Assembly: GCA_963932145.1 (NCBI GenBank)
Contig: OZ010574.1
Location: 85,347,140-85,411,139 of the forward strand
From: Acanthosepion lycidas
Lineage: Eukaryota > Mollusca > Cephalopoda > Sepiida > Sepiidae
Direction: 5' to 3'
DNA: 64,000 bases
This document shows positions 19,335 to 30,105 of the stretch, piece after piece (positions within the stretch are counted from its first letter, which is position 1; the number at the start of each line of letters is the position of its first letter). A program made the position numbers and the translations under genes. The notes under the pieces are model-generated. The model saw only the letters and a list, made by a program, of their open reading frames with translations. It searched no databases and was not told where the DNA came from.

Positions 19335-21250
19335 GAGGAATATGTAAAAGACATTGTTATGCCTGTATGCATTTTCTCGAACTGAAAATAGTCGGGTAAA
19401 AACACAGCGTATATGGCCTGGCGATTGCGTTTAAGGCATGAAACAGACTGTCGCTTTCGGGTGTTGAATTCAGAGTCCACTTGACTGGAAAACAAGAGGG
19501 CGGAAGAGAGTTCCATAAACGAGAAGCGCGAGAAAAGAAACTGTTAGCATAGAATTTACGGTTCCATCTAGCCATGTCAACTGTAAAATGATGAGACCTT
19601 GCCGCCAGTCTATTTCTGCGCTTAAATTCATAGTCTTCTTATCATAGAGGAAAGTGATATTTATTTGTATAATGATACAAAATGTGGCACAAGGCCAAAA
19701 GAGGGAATGGGGAAAAGGACGGTCTTCATCTGTCTTAATATTAAACTTAGCTAGCAACAAACTCTGACGCAAACATACCACAATATTCCTAACACGAAAC
19801 CAACGCATTCATACTTACCTTTATTAATACATCCAAAATAATACCCCATTGTCTCTATGAAAGTCTTAACTAATCCCGATAGGTACAATTCATTGTCTGT
19901 GGAGGAGGGGAATAAAATAACAATTTAAAAAACTAAACCCCAGTAAATATTTACAAAAAGTTAATGAGGACAATTAGCATATAGTTATTTATAGAAAAGG
20001 CATAGAGAAGCTAGACTGCGGCGGTAGGAATGTGACTGAAGCTGATATACCAGATCAGGACCAATAACGTTGTAGGTTCTTTCTTGGATTTTATCAAGAA
20101 CCTCTAAATATATAGCAAGAGCCCTAAATCAGATGTGACAGCAGAAAGGACGAATAGTAGATCTATATGGAAGATAGATTTTGGCGATAAAAATACGACA
20201 TAGAGAATCAACTTTCATAGAATCAGATCTAGCAATGGATTTAATATAATCTTTCCGTTTCATGTCAATCGGAAAACGTTACTCCCAGTAGGCGCAATCA
20301 GTCACTCTACTGGAGGTTAGCATCAGCCGTGCTGATGGAAGATAAAAAGGCTTCTCTCAGAGGATTAAAAGAAAGCAATTTCGTTTTGGAGGCCTTATAA
20401 TTAACAAGTCATGCTTTGCCCCAGGTAACAACAGATTGCAGATCATTTTTTTAGATCAGCTGCCAATTTAACCTTATCGAAGCAAACAGCCTTACTATTA
20501 AGACATAAGTAAATAGTTATGTCATCAGCAGAAATAGCGAGTTGAGAACTGATGCCGTCAAGAAGCTCGTTTATGAAAATTAGGAACAGCGTTGGTCCAA
20601 GGATAGAGCCCTGTTGAACACCTACATTAATGAAAAAATATATAGAAGAGTGACCATTCAAAACAAATTTCCTTTCATGATTTGATAACAAAGATTGAAT
20701 TAGTTCACAATTTTTTTTACAGAAATACCATAATCTTTCATTTTGTGAAGAAGACCTGTATGCTAAACCTTGTCAAATGCCTTTGAGATATCCAAAGCAA
20801 CAGCCCGAGCGTTACCATTCCTATCTAAAACTTTGTAATCGTTTTCAGAAATAATCTTTAATATATCAGGTTGATCTAGAAAGCCGTATTCCTTATCCGA
20901 AAGAGGGCCCTACGAGGTGAGATGCCTAACCAGTTCTCTAGTATTTTGCCAAAAAGCGGTGGAAGGTTAATAGGCCGATAGTTAGAAGGAACAGACGGTT
21001 CGCCTGTGTTCTTAAAGACTGGAACCACAGAAGAGGATGTCTAACAAGCAGAAAAGGAAGAAGCAGTAAGGCGTGTATCGTAAAGTTTAGAGAGAACAAG
21101 GGCCAGTCCAGGAAAACATTTCGTAAGGACTATTACAGGGATACCGTCAAGTCCACATGTTTTGTGAGGATCCAGTTTAAAGATAATAGCAGAAACCATG
21201 GGAAGAGTTATATGCATATCACTCAAGAGAGACTCAGTTCTAATTTTTTT
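19335..21250 (-). pseudogene. LINE-I copy, longest in window, with RT catalytic region
   Basis: The C-terminal block lies at 19357-19640 (WNRKFYANSFFSRASRLWNS). At 20470-20660 the minus strand encodes GVQQGSILGPTLFLIF-INELLDG then AISADDITIYLCLN: the RT palm 'GVPQGSxLGP' motif and the catalytic box, here SADD rather than FADD or YADD. At 21041-21250 it encodes SLLSDMHITLPMVSAIIF, DPHKTCGLDGIPVIVLTKC and LALVLSKLY, the more N-terminal RT segment. It is interrupted at 19650-19968 and truncated near 21250. Stops and frame breaks make it dead. Confidence 0.85.
19650..19968. mobile_element. Insertion inside LINE-I, SINE-like
   Basis: LINE-I homology stops at about 19650 and resumes near 19970 (GACAATTAGCATATAGTTAT). 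The ~310 bp between contains AAAATGTGGCACAAGGCCAA, the phrase that marks SINE-S and R1, and TTTGTATAATGATAC. The family is not settled. Confidence 0.5.
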
Positions 21251-21900
21251 TATTATATTTATTATATTTAGTGGATACACGTTGACGAGTATACAACTCT
21301 GTATTATCTAGACAGTGTAATTCAACGTCGAGAATTGTAATAAAGCCTTTTCTTTTCTTTCTTTTATTAGGTCTTTCGCATGCCTAGGCCAGTAGACACT
21401 GAATTACGCTGTTTAACAGTAATAGTGAAATTAGCTGCTTCCTTATGCGTAAACATTCAGAATTCATTGATTGAACAATTATTGTCATTGTCGGTTGGAA
21501 TTGATAAAACATTTCTCTTAAAACAGTGCTCCAGGAAAATAGATTTACTTTTTAAATAATAGAAAATAATGTCACATAAAAGTCCATTTATTCCTTAGAA
21601 AATACTTTACGTTTCGAATAGGAAAATGGAGGTAGAAGATATTTGTTTCGAAATATCCCAAAGAGGGGGATGTGTATTTTTTAAGATGGGTAATTGGGGC
21701 TTGCTTTACTGTAAAGTCTTTCGTAGCTTAGCGGTCTAAAGAACACTCAAAGGTAGTTTCCACAATATATGGAAGACTTGGATTCAAACCATTTTGTTTC
21801 TTAAGACTTTCGAATGCCCAAGCCGGTAGACGTTAATTTACAATGTTTAAAAAAACAATATATACTCAAACACGTTCATCCACTAAATATAACATTTATA
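21251..21900. repeat. Region bounded by inverted repeats, with tRNA-like SINE segments
   Basis: TATATTTAGTGGATACACGT at about 21258 is matched inverted near 21860-21895 (CACGTTCATCCACTAAATAT). Inside, GTAGCTTAGCGGTCTAAAG (A-box-like) and GGATTCAAACC (B-box-like) at 21726-21790 form a tRNA-like head. The tail CTTTCGAATGCCCAAGCCGG is repeated as CTTTCGCATGCCTAGGCCAG at 21374. The block abuts the truncated LINE-I. Confidence 0.5.
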
Positions 21901-22029
21901 TTAGTAAGATATGAAATCAGATTTTAAGTAGAAATGCATTATTTTCTTAGAAAATAATTTCATTTCAGTTCTTGATGCAAGACAAATGACACTTGTTGCC
22001 AAAATATAGTACAAAACGTCGATGTGGGG

Positions 22030-22205
22030 AGGGGATTATGGCTAAGGTCGCATAGCGTAGGGATTATCTGCGCGATAATTAGAATCGAGTTTAAATTCCG
22101 CCCGAAAACGTTACGTTAACTTTCGCACAAATATCCACAGAGAAAGATATGAAGCTATCTCTTCCCCCCAGTTATAGGTTAAATAACAGGGCAGGCGTTT
22201 GTCCC
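22030..22205 (+). mobile_element. SINE-K, partial
   Basis: AGTTTAAATTCCGCCCGAAA (B-box side), TTTCGCACAAATATCCACAG, AGTTATAGGTTAAATAACAG and GGCAGGCGTTT follow the SINE-K order. Confidence 0.55.
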
Positions 22206-22559
22206 TTTTCCACTCCCACCACATCATGCTCTACCATCCATTTAAATGTTACCAGGCTAGTCGTCAATGGTGGGGTGATGGCCAGGAGACATGCTTCCCA
22301 CCGAAAACCGTTTGCTAATCCCAACCCTGGAAATTTTCTTCGACATTTACTCTTTTCTCATAGATTATTATTTCACTCGTCACTCTTTTGATAAAGAAAA
22401 ATATTTTATGTCAATCATAAAAAAAGGTATTGTTTTTTATTTGTGATTTTTTGAATCTGGGAACCAGTTACTGTTACCCCAAACACAGTGTTATAATTCA
22501 CATAAATGCATTAGCATAAAACATCCTTATTCGCCCGTCCACAATTTAAAGGCCGGGAA

Positions 22560-22960
22560 TCCTTACTAAAATTCAAAATCTGGTCAGCTCGTAAGATAGA
22601 CTATTCATTGTTTCCCTCTGCTTTCCAAATGTTCTGTTGACGTCCTACGAATGTTAAATTCTCCAAATCCCTCTTCGTCATTATGCGACCAATAAAATTC
22701 AAACGTCTCTTTCTGATTATATATTCAAATGTCATTGTCGTTCCCATTTAACTTAAAACTTCCTCGTTACTCATATGTTCTGTCCATAGTATTCTCAGTA
22801 TCCTTCTGTAGAACCATCTCTCTGTTTCCTTGTCTTCTCATCGCCTGAGATAAAATTGTCCAGAAGATAGATATTACATAGCTGTTCAACAATCTTTTCT
22901 TTGTTTATTACGAAATTTTCCTATCTCATTTTTATTTCTTTTTCTTAGCCCCCGGAAAGC
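22560..22960 (-). pseudogene. LINE-II C-terminus
   Basis: The minus strand encodes RWFYRRILRILWTEHMSNEE, then the usual 'rkRrLnFiGRIMTKRDLENL' order, equivalent to 51900-52080. This LINE-II copy is inverted relative to most others. Confidence 0.65.
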
Positions 22961-23200
22961 ATTCTTTGCTCTTCCAACGCGCCTTCGGATCTCTGCATAT
23001 ATTTTGATAGGTTTTGAGTTCCATATTGTCATTTTCTTTTGATATGTTCTCTTAATTAGTTTCTTAAATCTGTATGAGGTGACTTTATGTTGCTGTTATC
23101 ATGGCGTCTTTAGCTACTTTGTCTGCTATTTCATTGTCCGGTATACCAACATGGTTTGGAATCTAAGCTTGGATAACACATTTTTTGTGATTTAACTATT
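22961..23200 (-). pseudogene. LINE RNase H domain fragment
   Basis: The minus strand at about 23110-23165 encodes IPNHVGIPDNEIADKVAKDA, the C-terminal RNase H signature of LINEs ('wIPsHvGIpGNEiADkaAK', with the His and the catalytic Asp of 'ADK'). It is followed by VTSYRFKKLIKRTYQKK in another frame. It lies next to LINE-II sequence in the same direction but need not be part of it. Confidence 0.7.
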
Positions 23201-23899
23201 TTTATATAGGTTTCTAATAGGTCTGTTCTTAAAGAAGATAGGCATCAATATTGGGACATACTCATTTGAGTCCATGTTTACGTCTAGAGTCATGCAGTAT
23301 ATCTCTCTTCCTCGCAAAATTACTGTTGATATTTAAAAACAATAGCGATAAAAATAAAAGTAAAAAAAAAAAAAAAAAAAAACATTAAAGGTTGTATACG
23401 GTGGGCTAGGTTATACATCTAGACACATTAGATGTCCAAATTGAAACATAACGGTGTAAAGTTTCGATGACAACTGTAATCAGGGTTATTTGCATTTTTC
23501 CTGTTCCCATTTTTCTATCTGAGATTGATTCCATCAAGAAAATGGTTATTATTCTGAAGAAGTTCTTTCTCGGAGTGAAACACGTTACTAAGAACTTTTT
23601 TCAGTTTTGTCATTCATTTTAAAAATAAGAATGACCCGATTAACCGCCTTAATTTTTTTAAGCCGCGCGCACCACACTGTACCTGCTGGTAGATTAATAC
23701 GATGTTCCTCCATAATATGCGGATTCTCAGTAGGTATCTCCCCCGAGTAAAACCCCCCATAGAGGAGAACCTGACTAAAGACTGTATGTACGCCAGCTGC
23801 GAAAAGAAATATAAAGGGGAGATGGGCCGCCCCCTTAAGGTAAGGCTTCAAGAATAGCAAAAAGCTGTAACACGAGGGGAAGTGCAAAAATCAGGCGTG
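23201..23899. other. No recognised gene
   Basis: A poly(A)-like run lies at 23362-23384. The 99-codon minus frame at 23588-23887 (HLPFIFLFAAGVHTVFSQV) has no motif I can assign. It lies next to a family A copy and may belong to the same element. Confidence 0.35.
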
Positions 23900-24115
23900 G
23901 CTGATCACTGATAACTGACATCGATTAAACATGGCACGTGGAACTAGAACAGTCTAATCCAGCGAGCGAAATAAAGGGTTCAGTTCGACATTCCAGCCAC
24001 CTGAAAAAGCTCGGAGCGTACAACTGCCGAAACGTTGTGATAAATATGGCAACAAAGATGAGGATGATAGTCCAAACAATGTAAATAGGTGCAGATTTAT
24101 CTGTTAATCGAGTCA
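23900..24115 (+). repeat. Family A repeat with degenerate hammerhead-like core
   Basis: Inverted relative to the copies at 3355 and 45790. TGGCACGTGGAACTAGAACA, then AAATAAAGGGTTCAGTTCGA, CACCTGAAAAAGCTCGG, GCGTACAACTGCCGAAACGT and GATAAATATGGCAACAAAGA. The core is CTGAAAA...GAAA at 24001-24032, one base off CUGANGA. Confidence 0.6.
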
Positions 24116-24430
24116 TTTAATTTGAATATAGCTTCCTTTCTTCAAACAATCTTTGTTAGAAAGTATGTGTATCTTGCCAGGAACGACTCACAAAACTCTT
24201 TGTTGTGAATAATCTTCACTGAAAGCATGGACTATTCTTGAATGGTAACTGTTTCGATGACGGCACTTTAAAATGCGATAGATGCTTCATTTTTAAATTT
24301 CCATCTCACGACTCAATGGCCACAGAGATTTTCCTGATTCAATTAAACACAATTTCACTATCTCTAATTCAAGTGATGTTAATTCACTTAGATAGACCTG
24401 CTTGAATCTCCACACTTAATTTTCTTTGTA

Positions 24431-24510
24431 TTAGGTTGGTGCAAAAATAATGTCGTTTTCTCACATATTAACATATGTGAGAAAACGACATTAGGTTTGC
24501 CCCAACCTAA
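24431..24510. mobile_element. Mariner-type MITE, 80 bp, TA target
   Basis: A near-perfect palindrome with ends TTAGGTTGGTGCAAAAA and its inverse, flanked by TA on both sides. The terminus matches the Hsmar1/MADE1 type of mariner inverted repeat. The internal hairpin is built on CTCACATAT...ATATGTGAG. It cannot encode a transposase. Confidence 0.9.
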
Positions 24511-24774
24511 TACATAAAATGTATTTTCAAACATCCAATAGCACTTTAACATAAATTTCCTGAAAGTTTTATTGAATTCAACCCACAATTTTTATTCGGC
24601 AAATTTTACTGTATTTTTCCATTCTTCGAATAAGTTACTGCAGATCAATATTGTAGATAAAATGCTCACATTTTATGTTCTTGGACAGTTTTTGATCTGG
24701 CATTTTCTTAGATTTTCTTAGCGTGGACCATCCTTCTTCAAAGCTAGTTGAATAAAACTGTTCCAAATCAAAGA

Positions 24775-24960
24775 AACTACATCAGTTGAGGAATTTCAAA
24801 ACCAACAGCTAAAATGGATAGAACATATAGCACGAAGGGAAAATCAATGACATAATCAACACTACTTCAAAAGAAACATTAGGCAGGAAGACTATATTAA
24901 TATTGGAAAGAGCGATAACAGTTAGTGGACTTGGGAATCGTATTTACCTGAAAATTGTTT
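24775..24960 (+). pseudogene. LINE C-terminal scrap
   Basis: The plus frame gives QQLKWIEHIARRENQ, typical of the post-RT 'rQLkWigHvaRrEn' block of LINEs, followed by AGRLY.YWKE and GLGNR-like pieces. Family unresolved. Confidence 0.4.
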
Positions 24961-25106
24961 TATAAGAATGGTTTTATAAATTTCAACCAAGAGTAGCATT
25001 GCCTGCTCGGTCAATGAATGCAGATTACCCTTACCATATCAAGTAAGATTCAACTTACCTACTATTATTAAGATGTATTGGCTCTAACTTATTCCGAGGC
25101 GAACTA

Positions 25107-25187
25107 TTAGGTTGGGTGCAAAAATAATGTCGTTTTCTCACATATGTTACTATGTGAGAAAACGACATTATTTTTGCACCAGTATAA
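25107..25187. mobile_element. Mariner-type MITE, 81 bp
   Basis: Same MITE as 24431-24510: TTAGGTTGGGTGCAAAAATA, core CTCACATATGTTACTATGTG, and right end TTTTTGCACC with a diverged tip. It is flanked by TA. Confidence 0.88.
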
Positions 25188-25287
25188 TAATTCAGGGTAA
25201 CATAAATTTTTATTTATAAATAAAGGCAAAACATATAGGCCATAGAAAAAGTATTTGATTAATTAACACAATATCTCATACACATAA

Positions 25288-25560
25288 GGCTTTCGGCCAT
25301 AACACCAGTTCTTATAAGATCACCAAAGTTAAGCAACGTTGAGGCTAGTCAGTACATTTATGAGTGACCGCTTCGGAATACCAGGTGCTGTAAGTGTGGA
25401 TGTGTAGGTGATGTAATGGGTAACGACTCGGAATTGTAAATCGGAGAGTCGAGTTCCAATTCCAATCTTGTTTTTATATTCACTTATGCGAAAATATCCT
25501 ATTCTCCCCACAACTATGGATTAATTAGTAAGACTTCTCTTTCTTCTTTAGGGAAGTTTC
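25288..25560 (+). mobile_element. SINE-5S: 5S rRNA head plus tRNA-like unit
   Basis: 25288-25393 aligns with eukaryotic 5S rRNA: CGGCCATAACACCAGTTCTT, GATCACCAAAGTTAAGCAAC, GTTGAGGCTAGTCAGTAC, TGAGTGACCGC and 'GGAATACCAGGTGCTGTAAG'. It retains the internal promoter region but has an 11-base gap after GGCCAT. Directly after, 25396-25465 is a tRNA-like unit (GTGATGTAATGGGTAACGAC; GTCGAGTTCCAATTCC). A body follows with TTCACTTATGCGAAAATATC and GGATTAATTAGTAAGACTTC. Other copies lie at 29500-29720 and 35085-35340. Confidence 0.8.
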
Positions 25561-25699
25561 AGCGCCCGGAATTAACCTCGACCCACACTTCTAATAGAAT
25601 GGAAGCACTGCTGCCTTGGGCGTCGGAGCCCTAGAATTAGACATTTGTTAATTCTTGCATTGACACTGAAAATGTCAGAGTTTTAACACTAAAAGTTAA

Positions 25700-25960
25700 G
25701 TTTTTCACTTGTCATCAGACATTACGAGGTGCATTACAGAAATTTTTTAAACTTTTCAGGAGATACTCTGTAGGTTACTCTGACTTCAAAACGACTGTCC
25801 ATGGGGTTTTCCTTCAACTTGAGGAACAACCAAAAGTCATAAGGAGCAAGTTCTGTCTGTAGAGAGGGTGAGAGACATTTTTGATGCACATCTTTGTTGA
25901 CACAATAATTTATTGCATAATGAGCTTCCAAATTGTCTCTACGTACCTCCTGCAATTAGA
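25700..25960 (-). pseudogene. Mariner-like transposase C-terminal fragment
   Basis: Minus frame: PSLQTELAPYDFWLFLKLKE and NPMDSRFE. This corresponds to 'PYSPDLAPcDFwLFpKLKe.lrg.rFe', the third catalytic Asp region (DFW) of mariner and SETMAR-type transposases. The transposase Ser-Pro-Asp is changed to Gln-Thr-Glu. Inverted termini were not found. Confidence 0.65.
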
Positions 25961-27065
25961 AAACTAGTCAGTCGGGACAAGCAGTGTTTAGTTGGGTGTG
26001 TTCGAAGAGCTTTTACAGCCGTCTCCTTCACCCTCGAATAAAAAGAAGTTGGCAGGTCAGCTTATTAGACGTATAGAAATAATATACTAAAATTACAATA
26101 GTCTAGGACAGGTAGAACTGCTTTTCCTAAAAACGCCTCACTTCTGGAATATCCTTCACATAGGCCAGGAACTTCAGTTTTTAACGGAAAAATTAACTTC
26201 TTTTGTAATTCCTTTTTCAGTCGGCATTTGTCCCTCGTATTTCATAAATAAATCGAAGAAAAACCGATTTTATATTTTGAATGAAAGTTTTTTTTTTATT
26301 TACGAAAATTTACAAAGTCTTAAATTATTCAAATATATTATTAATACTAGTTTTACCGTTGATTTTTATATGTTCAAATTTGGTTCAACCAATCAATGTG
26401 TATACTGATACATGGTTATTAGCTGAATTTTGATATGAAATTATAATTTCTAATATACTATGTGATTAACAGTCACCACTGCATTAAGTGCCTTGACAAG
26501 GGAGGCGATTATATCGAAAAACAAATATGCATTGTATAAAATAAATGCTTTCGTTCAGAATCGGATTTATTGATGTACTTACGTATCTAATTTCTTGGTA
26601 ACCTCGATATGACTAACTGTAGCAAAGTCTGGGACAAGATCAAAGATACGCGAAATAAATTAAGCCTCGTATTGATGAGTTTAGCAACCCATAAACCCGT
26701 GATAAAAAAACGACAATGATAAGATTGTGAAGAATAGTAATGAAATAGTATTAATAATAAAGAATGCATCAACAAACAATGCTGTGGTATTTAATAATGT
26801 TCGGAAGTAATACTGTTAAAAAGTAGTAAAAATATAATAGCGGCAATGAAGATTCTATCGACCCGGTGTGAAAAGCAATCAGGCGGAGAAAAACAGTATA
26901 ATTATTATTGGCATCAGTCGATTTCGAGAGACCCTGGATCCGCGCCTGGGCAGGTTTTTTAATGAGAGATCGTCAGTTGCCCATGCAGTACGTCTCCTCT
27001 TTCAACCGATGTTGTCCAATGGCAAGGCAGGGGCCAATACGGCTTGGTACCGTCACACATGACAT
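25961..27065. other. No recognised gene; one GC-richer block
   Basis: 26000-26860 is AT-rich with no feature. 26880-27060 is notably GC-richer (ATCAGTCGATTTCGAGAGAC, GGCAAGGCAGGGGCCAATAC) and looks like a dispersed-repeat piece, but I cannot name it. Confidence 0.4.
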
Positions 27066-27069
27066 CGGT

Positions 27070-27410
27070 CTGTTTTAGGGACTTCGGCTTTGAATTCAGA
27101 GTTGTCCTTCTCCTAGTCTGGTTGCCAACCATGGCTACAGAGCCCAGACTGCCCGACTATTTACACTTAGTTGGAGGTTTTAAAGTTAGAGGTTTTCCTA
27201 CTCCTAGACCGGCTGTCACCCAAGGCTATAAAACCCAGTCTGTCTTTCTATTTACCCATAGCTGGGGAGAGGGGAGACTGATTCATACCTTTCTCAAGGC
27301 AAGTCAATGTAATGAACACGACCGTAATTCGAACTCAGCTCTCCGATTCTTCAATCCGAGCCGCAATTCATTACTCCGCTTTCGTAGAGAAAGACATTAA
27401 AATGATATTA
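27070..27410 (-). mobile_element. SINE-K, full copy with a partial tail duplicate
   Basis: Minus orientation, head at 27330-27410: GCGGAGTAATGAATTGCGGC, TGAAGAATCGGAGAGC, GAGTTCGAATTACGGTC. Body: CATTACATTGACTTGCCTTG. Tail: GGTTTTATAGCCTTGGGTGA. A second tail, TCTGTAGCCATGGTTGGCAA then AGGAGAAGGACAACTCTGAA, follows at 27070-27150. This shows tandem or nested SINE material. Confidence 0.75.
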
Positions 27411-28734
27411 ATAGTGAAGACTGTATCGACACATAAAAATCAACGGTAAAACTAGTATTAATAATATGATATTTGTGTATTGTCCCAGAGTGTTGGGATA
27501 AAAAGCAACAATAATAAGATGAAATAAAACTTGTAATATAATAACAGTTGTAATTAAAAAACTTCATGGAAAAATAGTTAAAGGAAAATACACTGAGAAC
27601 AATCTATTGAGGTAATATCACAATTTTTTCATTTTCACATTTTTTACTTCGTGAATAATTTTCTCACAAATTTCTCCTTGACAACTGTGCCTAGTTTATA
27701 TGTCAGGAGTCAAAATTGGGAAACTCCTGTTTGGGAATCGTCCTTGGCAAAGTTCCAGAAGGACCTGCTATCATTATGATATCACTGAAAACGTGTTTGC
27801 GTAGGGGCGGTCACCAATGACTGCCGAAAATTACGGCAAATTATCCGAGGACATTTACAGTACGGAGAATTAAAAAGGTCTCGGATCATGGATATCGTTC
27901 ATGTAACCGTGATAAAGAGAGAATAGAAAAATTCAAGCCAGAAAAAAAATGCCATCGCTGTTCAGAATCCACGATACTGCACCGTGCGAGGCGTGGTCCT
28001 TTTGCGATGAGCTCTGATGTGTCATTGCAAATTGAAAAGGGAGGAGGACGATAACCAAAAATCGGAGACCAAATATCCAGATGTGTTCCTAAAGATACAT
28101 TCTTTCAACTGTTCGCTGCCTTACGAATTCATAATAATAACTTGTCTGATTTTCTTTTCCTCCGCCCTTTTAAAAGAAAAAAAAACTGAGAAAAAGAGCG
28201 AATAAAACTTATTTGGAAACAGTGAATCATCTTTTACTTTTAAATTGTGCACTCGCAAAATTCGTCATTCTTGTCATCCCGCAACTAGACCTCCGTTCCG
28301 AATTTTATAAATACTTTTAAGTCTTTGTGTTTTTCTCAGCGTTCGCTTGTTCTTTTCTTTTGTCATTAAATGACTAAGTCAAATATTTTAATCATTTTTC
28401 TCCTTATTTTTAATGTACTCGTCTTATCACTAAAGACACAAATGTCTGCAATCAACCAACACCCAATGTATAAACTACTTTTTTGCTTTTAAGTTATTTT
28501 ATTAAAACTTTAAAAACATTATTTTGTTCATTTGACTTAGGCAAAAACGTAAATACTTTTAACACATTTATGTATTTTTTGTTTAGATATTTCGAAATTA
28601 TTGTAGTGGAAATTATTTCATATTTGAAATGGAGACCGGATTTTTATTTATTAAACAGGGTGAATTTCGTCTATTGACTTGTGCTTTCGAGAAATCTTAG
28701 CAAAGAAAATGTATTCCGGCAGAGATCGAACCTG
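27411..28734. other. No recognised feature
   Basis: AT-rich sequence without a repeat or coding signal I can support. Short open frames at 28017-28205 and 28483-28677 lack motifs. Confidence 0.45.
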
Positions 28735-29065
28735 TGCCCCCGTAAAACTAACCTGGGCTAAATTGGACTCAGTCAGTCACTTATGTGCCATGCTTAGGCA
28801 ATCATGTATCGTTCGATACATGACTGACGAGGTAGACTTTTTTTCTCACAGTAGGTTGCCATTTCTTTCTGCAGTAGACCAGTTGCTATCCAAGGCTATA
28901 GAAACCAGTCTGTCCTGCTATCTACCCATAGTTGAGGGGAAGAGGATTCATATCTTTCTCAAGGGTATTAGCACGTAAGTGAATGTAATGGATCTGACTG
29001 AAATTCGAACTCGGCTCTCCGATTCCTCAATCCGAGCCGCTAACCATTACTCCACCGTAATGCAA
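28735..29065 (-). mobile_element. SINE-K, best-preserved copy
   Basis: Minus orientation. tRNA-like head: GGTGGAGTAATGGTTAGCGG, CTCGGATTGAGGAATCGGAG and AGCCGAGTTCGAATTTCAGT. Body: CACTTACGTGCTAATACCCT, GAGAAAGATATGAATCCTCT and AACTATGGGTAGATAGCAGG. Tail: GCCTTGGATAGCAACTGG, CTCGTCAGTCATGTATCG, ATTGCCTAAGCATGGCACAT and GTGACTGACTGAGTCC. The A-box (TRGYNNARNGG type) and B-box (GTTCGAATTTC) spacing fits a pol III promoter. Confidence 0.85.
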
Positions 29066-29499
29066 AACGGTTAATTCAAAATGCAGCTAAGTTTGCTATT
29101 TACAGTAAAATCTGGTAATATTATACATGCGTGTGAATGAGAAACAGGTTACTTAATATACTTAATATAAAAAAATCAGACTTCTACTTTACGGCTCAAT
29201 GATAGCTTCTCTTCAATTGTTTTCTGAAATTCTAAGAATTTTCCAAACTCCGTATATTTTTGATTATTGAATTCGTTGTATTTTAACGCAACATTCTGGT
29301 GCATTTTTTCTTCGGTCCTTTACATGTTTTTTTTTATTGTAGTTGTCGAGCTTTAGTAGTAGTAATGTACACTTTTGTCTTTTCAACTAGAATGCCACAG
29401 CCTAAGAGAATCAGTGTTAAGGCTGAAAAAGTTAATCAGGGTACCAGGAAATAAAAAGTCGTGTTAAATGAAATGTTAAAAGTCGGTTTGGGCACACTC

Positions 29500-29725
29500 A
29501 GATGTTAAGTTTTAAAGATTATAGAGAATACAAGGTACTGTAAGCTTGGATGTGCGGATGGTGTAATGAATAATGTCTGGGAATTGTTAATCGGAGGGTC
29601 GAGATCCAGTGGGTATCATTCAAATTCATTCACGCAAATACCATTGGCAAAGGTATAAATCCACTGGTATTGGTTAATTAATAAGACTTGTATCACTAAA
29701 TCATTATTATCTCGTCCCCACAAAA
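29500..29725 (+). mobile_element. SINE-5S, copy with 5'-truncated 5S head
   Basis: 29500-29545 retains only the 3' part of the 5S unit (GAATACAAGGTACTGTAAGC). Then comes the tRNA-like unit GATGGTGTAATGAATAATGT, GAATTGTTAATCGGAGGGTC and GAGATCCAGTG, then the body CATTCACGCAAATACCATTG and GGTTAATTAATAAGACTTGT. Body and order match 25288-25560. Confidence 0.65.
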
Positions 29726-30041
29726 AAAGAAAATTCTTAAATAAAAATAATCCTTTTCTGGCTTTAAATAACCTGAAAAGGGTTGATAAGCCGTAGAAAA
29801 TGAATGGATTAATCAATACAAATTATACCTTTTTATCTTATCCTCTCATAAAATAAATATTTTTAGATCTATAATCCTACTGCTAACATTTTTTGTTTCT
29901 ATTTACATTCTGACTAATGCTTTTATCTTTGCTGTTTTTATCACTGTTATGGGGTCCACCTCTTTTTCATACAAGTGGACTCGACGAGTGTGTATTTGTA
30001 CTACTGCCGGTGAATACCCGGGAGTCGGAATTGGTAGAGTA

Positions 30042-30091
<50 letters not shown>

Positions 30092-30105
30092 TGTGTGTGT
30101 GTGAG
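30042..30105 (+). repeat. (GA)n-(GT)n microsatellite
   Basis: A run of about 48 bp of GAGAGA followed by GTGTGTGTGTGTG. Confidence 0.95.

Noticed and set aside
23588-23887. Possible small secreted or membrane protein on the minus strand
   Set aside because: Hydrophobic but without a recognisable domain. It sits beside family A repeat sequence and is probably part of a repeat.
25288-25393. Functional 5S rRNA gene
   Set aside because: It lacks an 11-base internal segment, has many substitutions and is joined to a tRNA-like unit and SINE body.
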